From Ignavibacteriales bacterium (GTDB lineage Bacteria; Bacteroidota; Ignavibacteria; UBA10030; SZUA-254), in the NCBI GenBank assembly GCA_016214905.1, contig JACRMQ010000007.1, positions 1,129,695 through 1,193,694 of the forward strand: 64,000 nt of DNA. Direction: 5' to 3'. Positions 45,914 through 53,906 of the stretch are shown piece after piece. The translations under genes were made by a program, and so were the position numbers. Below the pieces are notes generated by a model. It worked only from the letters and a program-made list of their open reading frames with translations, was not told the origin of the DNA and searched no databases. Position 1 is the first letter of the stretch, and each line of letters opens with the position of its first letter.

Positions 45914-47311
45914 ATGACCTATTTCTTAAAAATATTGTTCATAATTTTTTTAATTTTCTTTTTTGATCACGCTCAAGGACAATCGGATAATCTTGAAATA
46001 ATTCATAAAAATATTCCTGAATCTTCTATGAAGGTTCAACTCCCGATTAAAATAATGCCTTTGGGTAACTCGATCACGCAATTAGACTGGCAGGGTGGAT
46101 ATCGAAGATTGTTAAAGGATTCACTTGTGCTAGGAGGATTCAGCACAGATTTTGTCGGCTCCAATGATTATGGACAGGCAAACTGGGACAATCCCGATTA
46201 TGAACATGAGGGTTATAATTCTGCAACGATAACGAGAGAAGCGGGCAGAGTATATCCACAGATCGAAACCGCAGCCGAAAGAATGGCAACCTACCAACCC
46301 GAAATAGTTATTATCGAGCTTGGAACCAACGACCTGCATTCAGGCGGACGTACACCTGCAATGTTCCGCGATGACATGCGAATGTTGCTTGATACAATCT
46401 GGAGCGTAAATCCGGGCATCAAGATAGTTTTGAACACAATAACACCTCCCGATACAATCGGTCATTCTAATTTCGTTCCGTTATGGTTCAATGTAATCGC
46501 AGCCAACGCACTTTTTCCCGCCTTAGTTTCTGAAAAAGTTGTGCAAGGTAGGACAATTGTACTGGCTGATGTTTACGCTGCTTTTATGCCGCCGGAAAGT
46601 GTAAAGGCATATATCCTAGACGGTATTCATCCTTCGTACGATGGATGGGATGGACATCCGGTGGGCGGATACAGAAGAATGGCAAAAGCAATTTATCCAA
46701 GTGTAAAAGCATTGATCGACGGGTTACCAATATTGCCGTTCGCTCCAATTCTATTATCGCCTCTGAATGCTTCGACGAATCACGACACGATCCTGAGTTT
46801 GAGCTGGAGTTCATCGAATAATGCGAACAAATACAGATTACAGTTGTCAACAGATTCCGGTTTTATTTCGATTGTACATGATGATACGACGATCCCAACA
46901 ATATCGAAACAAGTCAATGGTTTGAATGATCAAAAATATTATTGGCGCGTAAAAGCCGGAAATTCTGCAGGATGGGGTGAGTGGTCCGGGACATGGAGTT
47001 TCATGTACCTTAATCCTGTGTCCGTCAGTTTTTTTGATGATCTTCCCGGACAATTTATTTTGTACAATAATTATCCGAATCCGTTCAATCCGGAAACAAA
47101 TATCGAATATCGAATATCAGACAACGGATTTGTAACGTTGAACATTTTTAATATGGTAGGTCAGGAGGTAGCCGTTTTGGTAAAAGAAGTGCAACAGCCG
47201 GGTTCATACAGAGTGAACTGGGATGCAAGGTGTTTACCGAGCGGAGTTTATTATTGTCGGTTGATTGCAGGTAGATATTTATCAGCGATAAATTTATTAT
47301 TATTGAAATAA
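45914..47311 (+). CDS. Secreted SGNH/GDSL esterase with Fn3 domain and T9SS sorting domain
   Basis: 465 residues. Signal peptide (about 1-22, ending DHAQG). SGNH hydrolase domain (about 44-245): block I PLGNSITQ with nucleophile Ser53, block III ELGTNDLH with Asn139, block V DGIHPSYDGW with Asp236/His239. The GNS instead of GDS start is common in carbohydrate esterases of this family. A fibronectin III module (about 280-365; YYWRVKAGNSAGWGEW) and a T9SS tail from YPNPFNPETNIEY follow. Likely deacylates polysaccharide. Its stop codon overlaps the ATG of the glucosidase gene by one base (TAATG). Confidence 0.9.
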   Translation: MTYFLKILFIIFLIFFFDHAQGQSDNLEIIHKNIPESSMKVQLPIKIMPLGNSITQLDWQGGYRRLLKDSLVLGGFSTDFVGSNDYGQANWDNPDYEHEGYNSATITREAGRVYPQIETAAERMATYQPEIVIIELGTNDLHSGGRTPAMFRDDMRMLLDTIWSVNPGIKIVLNTITPPDTIGHSNFVPLWFNVIAANALFPALVSEKVVQGRTIVLADVYAAFMPPESVKAYILDGIHPSYDGWDGHPVGGYRRMAKAIYPSVKALIDGLPILPFAPILLSPLNASTNHDTILSLSWSSSNNANKYRLQLSTDSGFISIVHDDTTIPTISKQVNGLNDQKYYWRVKAGNSAGWGEWSGTWSFMYLNPVSVSFFDDLPGQFILYNNYPNPFNPETNIEYRISDNGFVTLNIFNMVGQEVAVLVKEVQQPGSYRVNWDARCLPSGVYYCRLIAGRYLSAINLLLLK

Positions 47312-50300
47312 TGAGATTGATCTTTTTGATATTTATAACGGCAACGGCATGTATTCCTCAGCCAGGGTTCAAACGGGCTCCTATTACCGCTGATGAAATG
47401 ATGATTGAAGTATCTCAAGGATCGTCGCGTGAAGTTGCTTATACTAACAAGCAGGCAGGAGTTTATTATACAGAAACAAACGGAGTCCACCGCTCCGGCT
47501 GGCAGGGATGGCGTGTGATGTCGACAGAAATAATGGAAAATTATTCCATCGGCATCGATGGAATAATTTTAAAACCTGTCGATGCAGATGCCGAAGCATA
47601 TCCTCATCAGCTTGTGAGAAAATATCCGGATGATATAACGGAAACGTTTACACTTTTAGATTCAATTGACGCATTCGTCGTCGAACTTGATAGATTAGAT
47701 GGAAAAGAATTATCAATCAATCCATACTTCACCAATTCTTTTGATCCTAATGATTTTGAGATCGTTTTTGAGGAGGATGTCCTTCTCATCGCGAATAAAA
47801 AACATCTCATCAGAACTCAAAATGAGAATTACCCGGTGTGGATTGGAATATCAGTTGTGCCGGGTGATAAACTTAATTCTATACGTTCATCCGATACTCT
47901 CAATACGACATTTTCTCCAGTGAATTGTCAATTGTCAATTGGCAATTGTCAATTGAAAATTATTTTCATAGCAGGTGATACCAAATCCCAAACCATTTCA
48001 CTCGCAAAACATGTTGCACAAAATTATCCGTCGCTAATCGAAAAGCGCAAGAAACGGATGGAAGATTTACTTAACTATTCTTATGTCCGTACCGATAACA
48101 AACGGTTTGATAAGGCGCTTTACTGGGCGAAGATATCGATGGATGCCTTGATTATGAACCAGCGTGGAAAAGGCATCTTTGCCGGATTGCCTTGGTTCGA
48201 TAATTATTGGGGGAGAGATTCGTTTATCTCGTTGGCAGGTGCGACACTTGTTACCGGAAATTTCAAAGATGCTAAAGAAATTCTCAAATCATTCGCCGCA
48301 TGGCAGGATACAAATCCGAACAGTACAAACTACGGACGCATACCTAATCTTGTTACAACAAATTCTATTTCGTACAACACTGCAGATGGAACGCCACGTT
48401 TTGTTATTACCCTTAATGATTATGTGATGTATTCGGGTGATACTGTTTTCGTACGAGAAATGTATCCTGTTGTAAAACGTTCGATTGAAGGAACTATAAA
48501 ATATCACATGGATTCCCTCGGTTTTCTTACACATGGCGATGCTGAAACATGGATGGATGCTGTTGGACCTGATGGTGCTTGGAGTCCGAGAGGGAATAGG
48601 GCGAATGATGTTCAAATGTTATGGTATGATCAGCTTAAAATTGGGATTTATTATGCTTATATAGCCCTTGATACGATTAACAAAAATTACTGGTATGATT
48701 TGGAATTGAAGTTAAGTAAAAACTTTTCGAAATATTATTTTAGTAAAAATGATAGTCTCATATTTGATCATCTTAATGTGGATGGAACTCCTGATACGCA
48801 ACTTCGTCCAAACCAACTTTTTGTTTTAGATAAATATATATACGATGGAGCAACGGGTGCTAAAATATTTCAAACCATAACAAGTGAATTGGTTTACCCT
48901 TATGGCGTTGCGTCACTATCTCAGAAAGACAGTAATTTCCATCCATATCATCATTATGAGCCATTCTATGTTCAGGATGCAGCTTACCATAACGGAATAG
49001 TTTGGACTTGGTTGGCGGGGAAATGGATCGATGCGGCAATCAAGTACCGGCATCCAGATTTGGCTTATGTGGTTACAGAGAATATGGTCAATCAAATTTT
49101 AGATCAAGGCGCAATCGGTACTTTGTCGGAATTAATCGATGCCGCACCCAGAAGCGGTGAGAAAATTCCAAGGTTATCCGGCACTTACTCGCAAGCTTGG
49201 AGCTTAGCAGAGTTTATCAGGAATTTTTACCAATCATACTTAGGAATAAATATTAGTTCATCAGAAAATCTAATTAAGATATTACCGCAAATTCCTCAAG
49301 CAATTTCAAAAATCGATTATGTTCTACCGCTTGCAAATTCAAAATTATATTTTCATGTCGATCAGTTATCCAATCAATATAATTTATCTGTCTATTCCGA
49401 TTCAAATTCTCCTCGTAACGAAATATCTGTCGAATGGTTAAAAAAAGATGAGAGCGGATGCCACACCAGGTTTAAATTGAATTCAAACGGTTACATGAAA
49501 TTCGAAATGGATGATGATCATGCCGAAATAATCGATTCTCAAAATGTATTTTTTTTCTCAATGGGTAAATATCATTCGCAGATGTCATTAAAGCCATATC
49601 CAAAACAAATGAAATTATGGTATCAAGATTATACTTATTTTGACGATATAAAATTAGAATTAGCTACACCAAAAATCGATTCTAATCTAAAATGCCTCCA
49701 ACCTCCATCTCATCGTCTCCTTTCAAATTCCGAAATCAAACAATCAAATATGCAAGCAAAGGTTATGTATGATGTAAGTGATCCGGAAGGGGATGATAAC
49801 GGAGGTGGTGCATACATTTATCCGCAGACCGTAAACCTCAAATCAGGAAGTCTTGACATAACCCACTTCACCGTCTCAAAAGATAATAAGAATGTGTTCT
49901 TCAAACTACAATTCAAAAATCTCTCCAACCCCGGATGGCATCCTGAATACGGATTTCAATTAACCTATACAGCGATTGCCATTGATAAAAATGTAAGCAA
50001 CGGAGAAACAAATGTTGGCATGAATTCGAACTATAAATTTACTGATGGGTTTAAATTTCAAAATATAATTTATATTGGTGGAGGAATTCGTATTATGAAC
50101 GACAGCGGAAAAACTCTTGCAGAATATTTACCAGTAGCTGGAGATGAGAAAAATCCGTTAGGCAATGCAAACGCGAAGTTAATTGAATTTTCCATACCAA
50201 TTGATTTAATCGGTGCACCGGATAATTCATGGCGATATGCTGTTCTTGTCGGTGCGCAGGATGATCACGGTGGTGCCGGTATCGGTGAATTCAGGTCTGT

Positions 50301-50388
50301 GGGTCCGGTTGCTCAGGAATGGGTAGGAGGTGGACAGAAGAATCCAGCCGATCCAAATATTTATGATTTGATTTTACCTTCAGAATAA
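47311..50388 (+). CDS. Exported GDE-type (amylo-alpha-1,6-glucosidase-like) glycoside hydrolase with glucodextranase-C-like module
   Basis: 1025 residues. The N-terminus MRLIFLIFITATAC could be a short lipobox signal (Cys14). An N-terminal beta-domain (about 25-230) is followed by an (alpha/alpha)6 barrel with the GDE_C motifs AGLPWFDNYWGRDSFISL (about 285), RIPNLV and THGDAETWMDAVG, where the acidic residues are likely catalytic. The last 220 residues (DVSDPEGDDNGGGAYIYP, FTDGFKFQNIIYIGGGIRI, VGAQDDHGGAGIGEFR) match the glucodextranase C-terminal, calcium- and sugar-binding module. It should cleave alpha-glucan side or terminal linkages at the cell surface. No T9SS tail, unlike its partner. 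A 7-nt repeat is embedded near residue 205. Confidence 0.88.
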   Translation: MRLIFLIFITATACIPQPGFKRAPITADEMMIEVSQGSSREVAYTNKQAGVYYTETNGVHRSGWQGWRVMSTEIMENYSIGIDGIILKPVDADAEAYPHQLVRKYPDDITETFTLLDSIDAFVVELDRLDGKELSINPYFTNSFDPNDFEIVFEEDVLLIANKKHLIRTQNENYPVWIGISVVPGDKLNSIRSSDTLNTTFSPVNCQLSIGNCQLKIIFIAGDTKSQTISLAKHVAQNYPSLIEKRKKRMEDLLNYSYVRTDNKRFDKALYWAKISMDALIMNQRGKGIFAGLPWFDNYWGRDSFISLAGATLVTGNFKDAKEILKSFAAWQDTNPNSTNYGRIPNLVTTNSISYNTADGTPRFVITLNDYVMYSGDTVFVREMYPVVKRSIEGTIKYHMDSLGFLTHGDAETWMDAVGPDGAWSPRGNRANDVQMLWYDQLKIGIYYAYIALDTINKNYWYDLELKLSKNFSKYYFSKNDSLIFDHLNVDGTPDTQLRPNQLFVLDKYIYDGATGAKIFQTITSELVYPYGVASLSQKDSNFHPYHHYEPFYVQDAAYHNGIVWTWLAGKWIDAAIKYRHPDLAYVVTENMVNQILDQGAIGTLSELIDAAPRSGEKIPRLSGTYSQAWSLAEFIRNFYQSYLGINISSSENLIKILPQIPQAISKIDYVLPLANSKLYFHVDQLSNQYNLSVYSDSNSPRNEISVEWLKKDESGCHTRFKLNSNGYMKFEMDDDHAEIIDSQNVFFFSMGKYHSQMSLKPYPKQMKLWYQDYTYFDDIKLELATPKIDSNLKCLQPPSHRLLSNSEIKQSNMQAKVMYDVSDPEGDDNGGGAYIYPQTVNLKSGSLDITHFTVSKDNKNVFFKLQFKNLSNPGWHPEYGFQLTYTAIAIDKNVSNGETNVGMNSNYKFTDGFKFQNIIYIGGGIRIMNDSGKTLAEYLPVAGDEKNPLGNANAKLIEFSIPIDLIGAPDNSWRYAVLVGAQDDHGGAGIGEFRSVGPVAQEWVGGGQKNPADPNIYDLILPSE
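47923..47957. repeat. Heptanucleotide tandem repeat (AATTGTC x5) inside the glucosidase gene
   Basis: Units AATTGTC, AATTGTC, AATTGGC, AATTGTC, AATTGAA run without a gap. Translation gives NCQLSIGNCQLK, an odd cysteine- and glutamine-bearing segment between two ordinary beta strands. The same AATT heptamer is found at 1635-1667. Confidence 0.88.
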
Positions 50389-50450
50389 ATCAATACAACC
50401 ATACTCGAACATTCTGCAAATTTCAAATAATTCTTGTATATTCATAACTA

Positions 50451-51821
50451 ATGGAACAGCATAAGATTGATGAAAAAAAGCGTGTAGCTTTAATTTCCGT
50501 TTTCGGTGCTTTATTGATAACGGGCATGAAGCTCATTGTTGGCATTCAAACAAATAGTTTAGGGATACTTTCCGAGGCGGCACACTCAGGGCTCGATTTA
50601 ATCGCCGCAGTGATTACATATTTTGCGGTCAGGATTGCAGATAAACCTGCAGATGAAAAACATCAATACGGCCACGGAAAGATAGAGAATGTATCTGCAT
50701 TTGTGGAGACATTATTGTTAGTATTGACCTGCTCGTGGATTATTTATGAAGCTATCAGGCGGTTGATTACCGGAACAACCGAGGTTGAAGTAAATATCTG
50801 GGGATTTGGTGTGGTTCTTTTTGCAATAATTGTAGATATAAGTCGTGCAAGAGCGTTGAGTAAAGTAGCAAAGAAATACAATAGTCAAGCTCTTGAGGCG
50901 GATGCTTTGCATTTTTCAAGCGATGTGTGGTCATCGCTGGTTGTAATTGCCGGACTCTTTTTTGTATCGGTGGGTTATGTTTGGATGGATGCATTAGCGG
51001 CAATCATGGTTGCAATTTTGGTTTTATTCGTGAGCTACAGATTGGGAAGACGCACTGTTGATGCATTGATGGATAGAGTTCCTGATGGAGTAACGGATGA
51101 AATTACAAGTATTATAAAAAATGTTTCGGGAGTTGAAAAAATTCAAAATACTCGTTTAAGAACTTCAGGCGGAAAATTATTTATAGATGCTACGGTGGCG
51201 ATACGACGAACAACACCGTTTATGCTTGCCCACGGAATAATGGATCGTATCGAAAAAGCAATACACGAAAAACACGGCGATGCCGATGTCGTAGTTCATG
51301 CCGAACCATTTGAGAGTGGTGATGAAACGATTTCTGATAAAGTAAGGATGATAGTTGTTGGCAGGGGAATGCGTGTTCCGCATAATTTAGAGGTGCACCA
51401 CAATAACGGAAGATATCAGGTAGATTTCGACATTGAGCATCAAAAAGGGAAAACCTTCGTTGAGGCCCACGAACTGACTTCAGAAATTGAAAAGGAGATT
51501 ATCCAAAAACTTCCGGCGATTGATAAGGTGACAATCCACATGGAAGAATTCGATACAGATCATAACGAAATCATTGTTGAATCTGCCGCGCATCTTGAGG
51601 ATAAAGTTCGTTCTTTAGTCTCAGCCGAAAAACGAATACTTAAATGTTCCGATGTGAATATCATAAAGATAGGTGAGAAATATAATTTATCGCTCACTTG
51701 TCAATTTGATAAAACAAAGACGCTGGATGAGGTTCATCTGATAATATCAGAATTAGAAACTATCCTCTATACGAAGCTGAAAGAATTCCGCCGAATAACA
51801 ATTCATGCGGAACCGTTATGA
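50451..51821 (+). CDS. Cation diffusion facilitator transporter with three tandem C-terminal domains
   Basis: 456 residues, against about 300 in usual CDF proteins. Transmembrane domain (about 12-205) has the metal-site motifs SEAAHSGLD in helix 2 and EADALHFSSD in helix 5, the HxxxD pair typical of zinc/iron exporters. The cytoplasmic part contains three ferredoxin-like ZT-dimer domains in a row: about 210-290 (ending VVVHAEPF), 295-375 (ending VTIHMEEFD) and 380-456 (ending ITIHAEPL). The repeated terminal strand shows a triplication. Likely exports divalent metals. The 3' end overlaps the convergent symporter gene by 19 bp. Confidence 0.9.
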   Translation: MEQHKIDEKKRVALISVFGALLITGMKLIVGIQTNSLGILSEAAHSGLDLIAAVITYFAVRIADKPADEKHQYGHGKIENVSAFVETLLLVLTCSWIIYEAIRRLITGTTEVEVNIWGFGVVLFAIIVDISRARALSKVAKKYNSQALEADALHFSSDVWSSLVVIAGLFFVSVGYVWMDALAAIMVAILVLFVSYRLGRRTVDALMDRVPDGVTDEITSIIKNVSGVEKIQNTRLRTSGGKLFIDATVAIRRTTPFMLAHGIMDRIEKAIHEKHGDADVVVHAEPFESGDETISDKVRMIVVGRGMRVPHNLEVHHNNGRYQVDFDIEHQKGKTFVEAHELTSEIEKEIIQKLPAIDKVTIHMEEFDTDHNEIIVESAAHLEDKVRSLVSAEKRILKCSDVNIIKIGEKYNLSLTCQFDKTKTLDEVHLIISELETILYTKLKEFRRITIHAEPL

Positions 51822-53233
51822 AGTAGATTAAATCGTCCGCTGATCCAAAAAATTACACTCACCAAGAGCCCCGGATACATCGGTTCAATGCCAAACGCGT
51901 AGTTGCCTGCGTTGCCATCCAAGTGTCCTGAAATCAACCAACCAATAGAAGTCGACCAACCTAAAAGCATTGAGAGAAAGGCATACTTTACCTCAATTTT
52001 AAATTTATCAAAATAACTTGCAATCAGCGGGACAAGTAATCCGGGAATCACCACCGTTCCAATAGTGTACCAGATCTTGATAACACTTGGAATCAGAAGA
52101 GCGATTACAACGGAGAGGAAAAACGAAACGATTAAACCAACTTTGATCAAGATAGTTGCATTGTTCGATGTGAGATGTTGGATGTTCGATGTGTGCTTGT
52201 TCCCAATGAGCAGTCTGCCAAAGATGTCTCTCCCGAGTGTTTGTGCTGAGACGAACGCCAGTGTGTTTAATGTTGACATGATTGTAGCAAGCATACCAAC
52301 ATAAAATAATCCTTTTGCAATTGGTGGAAGCACCGCTTCGGCGAGCATAGGGTACGCCATTATCGGTTCAGGGAGATTAGGCAAAGCGGCGCGTGCATAT
52401 AATCCAGCCGTTGCTGTCATAAAGTCGAACACTAACCAAAAGATAATTGAGACGAGAATTCCTTTCTGAGCAGTTGCACCATCTTTCGCGGCATAACAAC
52501 GTTGGTGAAATGCCGGATCGACCAATGTCCAGAGTGCTATGAAGAACCAGACCATAATAAATTGTGCAGAGTTTCCACCGCTCCATTCAAGATGTAACGG
52601 AGGAAGATTTGTTTGCAGAAATTCCATACCGCCGAACTTTAAGAAACTAAATGGTAAAATAACAGCAAAGCCAGTAAACATCAGAATAAATTCTAAGATA
52701 TCTGTTTGTACATCTGCTTGAAACCCACCCCAATAAAGATACGAGATTGCTACGATTGCAACGACAATCATACTGATAATCAAACTCCATCCGAAAATCA
52801 TTTGAATTAAAACACCGAGCATTAAAATATATGGTGCGGGTGTCATCAATATGAATGTCAGTAATGAACCGAGTATGGCTGTTTTTTTGTCGTATGCCAG
52901 CTCGAGCTTATCGGGGATGGAGTATAAATTTGTCGCGCGGATTTTCTTTGCAAGAAAGAACGCAAAGATCGCGGCGAAGATGTAATATGGAACTCCCTGA
53001 ACAACCCAGTTTGAAATGCCGTAACGGTACGAAAATTCTCCAACGCCTAATATTCCGCCGTACCATGTCGATACCAACGTCATTACGAAGACAGGTAGGG
53101 TTAATGATCTCCCAGCGAGGAGGAAGTCATCATCGCTGCCGCTGACCTTTCTTGCCGCCCGAAATCCGACATAAAGTACGGCAAGAAAATAAAGAATGAT
53201 TATTATTATATCGGATAATGCGAAATGTATCAT
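51803..53233 (-). CDS. Sodium:solute symporter (SSS family), putative thiamine or precursor transporter
   Basis: 476 residues with about 13 hydrophobic helices. SSS motifs include FRAARKVSGSDDDFLLAGRSL near the N-terminus and WYGGILGVGEFSYRYG. Third gene of a minus-strand operon behind a TPP riboswitch, TonB receptor and thiN, so I infer uptake of thiamine or a pyrimidine precursor across the inner membrane. SSS-type transporters have been predicted in thiamine regulons of other bacteria, while Bacteroidetes usually use PnuT at this place. One cytoplasmic loop (HTSNIQHLTSNNATI) is encoded by a heptanucleotide repeat. Confidence 0.85.
   Translation of the reverse strand: MIHFALSDIIIIILYFLAVLYVGFRAARKVSGSDDDFLLAGRSLTLPVFVMTLVSTWYGGILGVGEFSYRYGISNWVVQGVPYYIFAAIFAFFLAKKIRATNLYSIPDKLELAYDKKTAILGSLLTFILMTPAPYILMLGVLIQMIFGWSLIISMIVVAIVAISYLYWGGFQADVQTDILEFILMFTGFAVILPFSFLKFGGMEFLQTNLPPLHLEWSGGNSAQFIMVWFFIALWTLVDPAFHQRCYAAKDGATAQKGILVSIIFWLVFDFMTATAGLYARAALPNLPEPIMAYPMLAEAVLPPIAKGLFYVGMLATIMSTLNTLAFVSAQTLGRDIFGRLLIGNKHTSNIQHLTSNNATILIKVGLIVSFFLSVVIALLIPSVIKIWYTIGTVVIPGLLVPLIASYFDKFKIEVKYAFLSMLLGWSTSIGWLISGHLDGNAGNYAFGIEPMYPGLLVSVIFWISGRFNLLHNGSA
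52162..52193. repeat. Heptanucleotide tandem repeat (nnATCnn family) inside the symporter gene
   Basis: Read on the minus strand the units are ACATCGA, ACATCCA, ACATCTC, ACATCGA, with GAT on the plus strand at 52167, 52174, 52181 and 52188. It encodes HTSNIQHLTSNN within a predicted loop between helices and keeps the frame. It is the same family as the intergenic array at 1893-1934. Confidence 0.85.
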
Positions 53234-53259
53234 CGAGAGTAAAATGTGATAAGATTATT

Positions 53260-53904
53260 TTATCGGCTGTGAATATGCCATGCCTCGCCATGAAAGCGAT
53301 ACAATAAAAGTGTGCCTGTGTCGACATGGATAGTAACGTTTTCAGAAACTGCTTCGTTGCTTATTCCATCCCGGACACCAAGCTCAAGTGTTTCGTTGTT
53401 TAAGATATATTTTAAATTGTTTGTTGAAATGCCAGTGCATTTATCGAGAGGAATGAGAGATAACTTCTCTCCTTTGTGCATATCAAGATGGACTTCATTT
53501 CGAATGAGAGTTAATTCTCCTTCCGAATCAATCATTCGAATGTGAATTTGTGTGCCGAATTTTTTAAAGCATCCCAAACTGCCGGTTGTATGATCGATTC
53601 GGGTTCCAAGAGCTCCGACAATATCGATTGAAGTGATTGCATGATCGATGCAATATTTAATCGCTTTTTCAAGGTCAGTTGAATTTTGATCATCAATCTG
53701 AATCTGTTCTACATCGTGATAAAATGTTTGGGTTGATGGTAATATTGAATCAAGGTCACCGATAATCACCGAAGGTTTAACTCCCAATTCACGCGCATGA
53801 TTTGCACCGCCGTCGGCACAAATTATTGTTGATGCGAATTTTGCCAATCCTCTCACGAAATCGGGATTTGGGACAGTTCCATTTGCAATGATAAGTGCAT
53901 GCAT
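53260..53904 (-). CDS. thiN: Thiamine pyrophosphokinase
   Basis: 214 residues. Converts thiamine and ATP to thiamine pyrophosphate. Conserved ICADGGANHARELG (about 33-46), VIIGDLDSI (about 51-59) and QNSTDLEKAI segments form the active site, and GALGTRIDHTTG is the thiamine-contact loop. The C-terminal beta-domain ends GTLLLYRFHG. Middle gene of the riboswitch operon: 2 bp after the TonB receptor stop and 26 bp before the symporter, so salvaged thiamine is activated right after import. Confidence 0.93.
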   Translation of the reverse strand: MHALIIANGTVPNPDFVRGLAKFASTIICADGGANHARELGVKPSVIIGDLDSILPSTQTFYHDVEQIQIDDQNSTDLEKAIKYCIDHAITSIDIVGALGTRIDHTTGSLGCFKKFGTQIHIRMIDSEGELTLIRNEVHLDMHKGEKLSLIPLDKCTGISTNNLKYILNNETLELGVRDGISNEAVSENVTIHVDTGTLLLYRFHGEAWHIHSR

Positions 53905-53906
53905 GA

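Noticed and set aside
47311..47360. Frameshift between the esterase and the glucosidase (one broken fusion gene)
   Set aside because: The first protein ends in a complete T9SS tail and the second starts with its own signal-like segment, so they are two intact genes.
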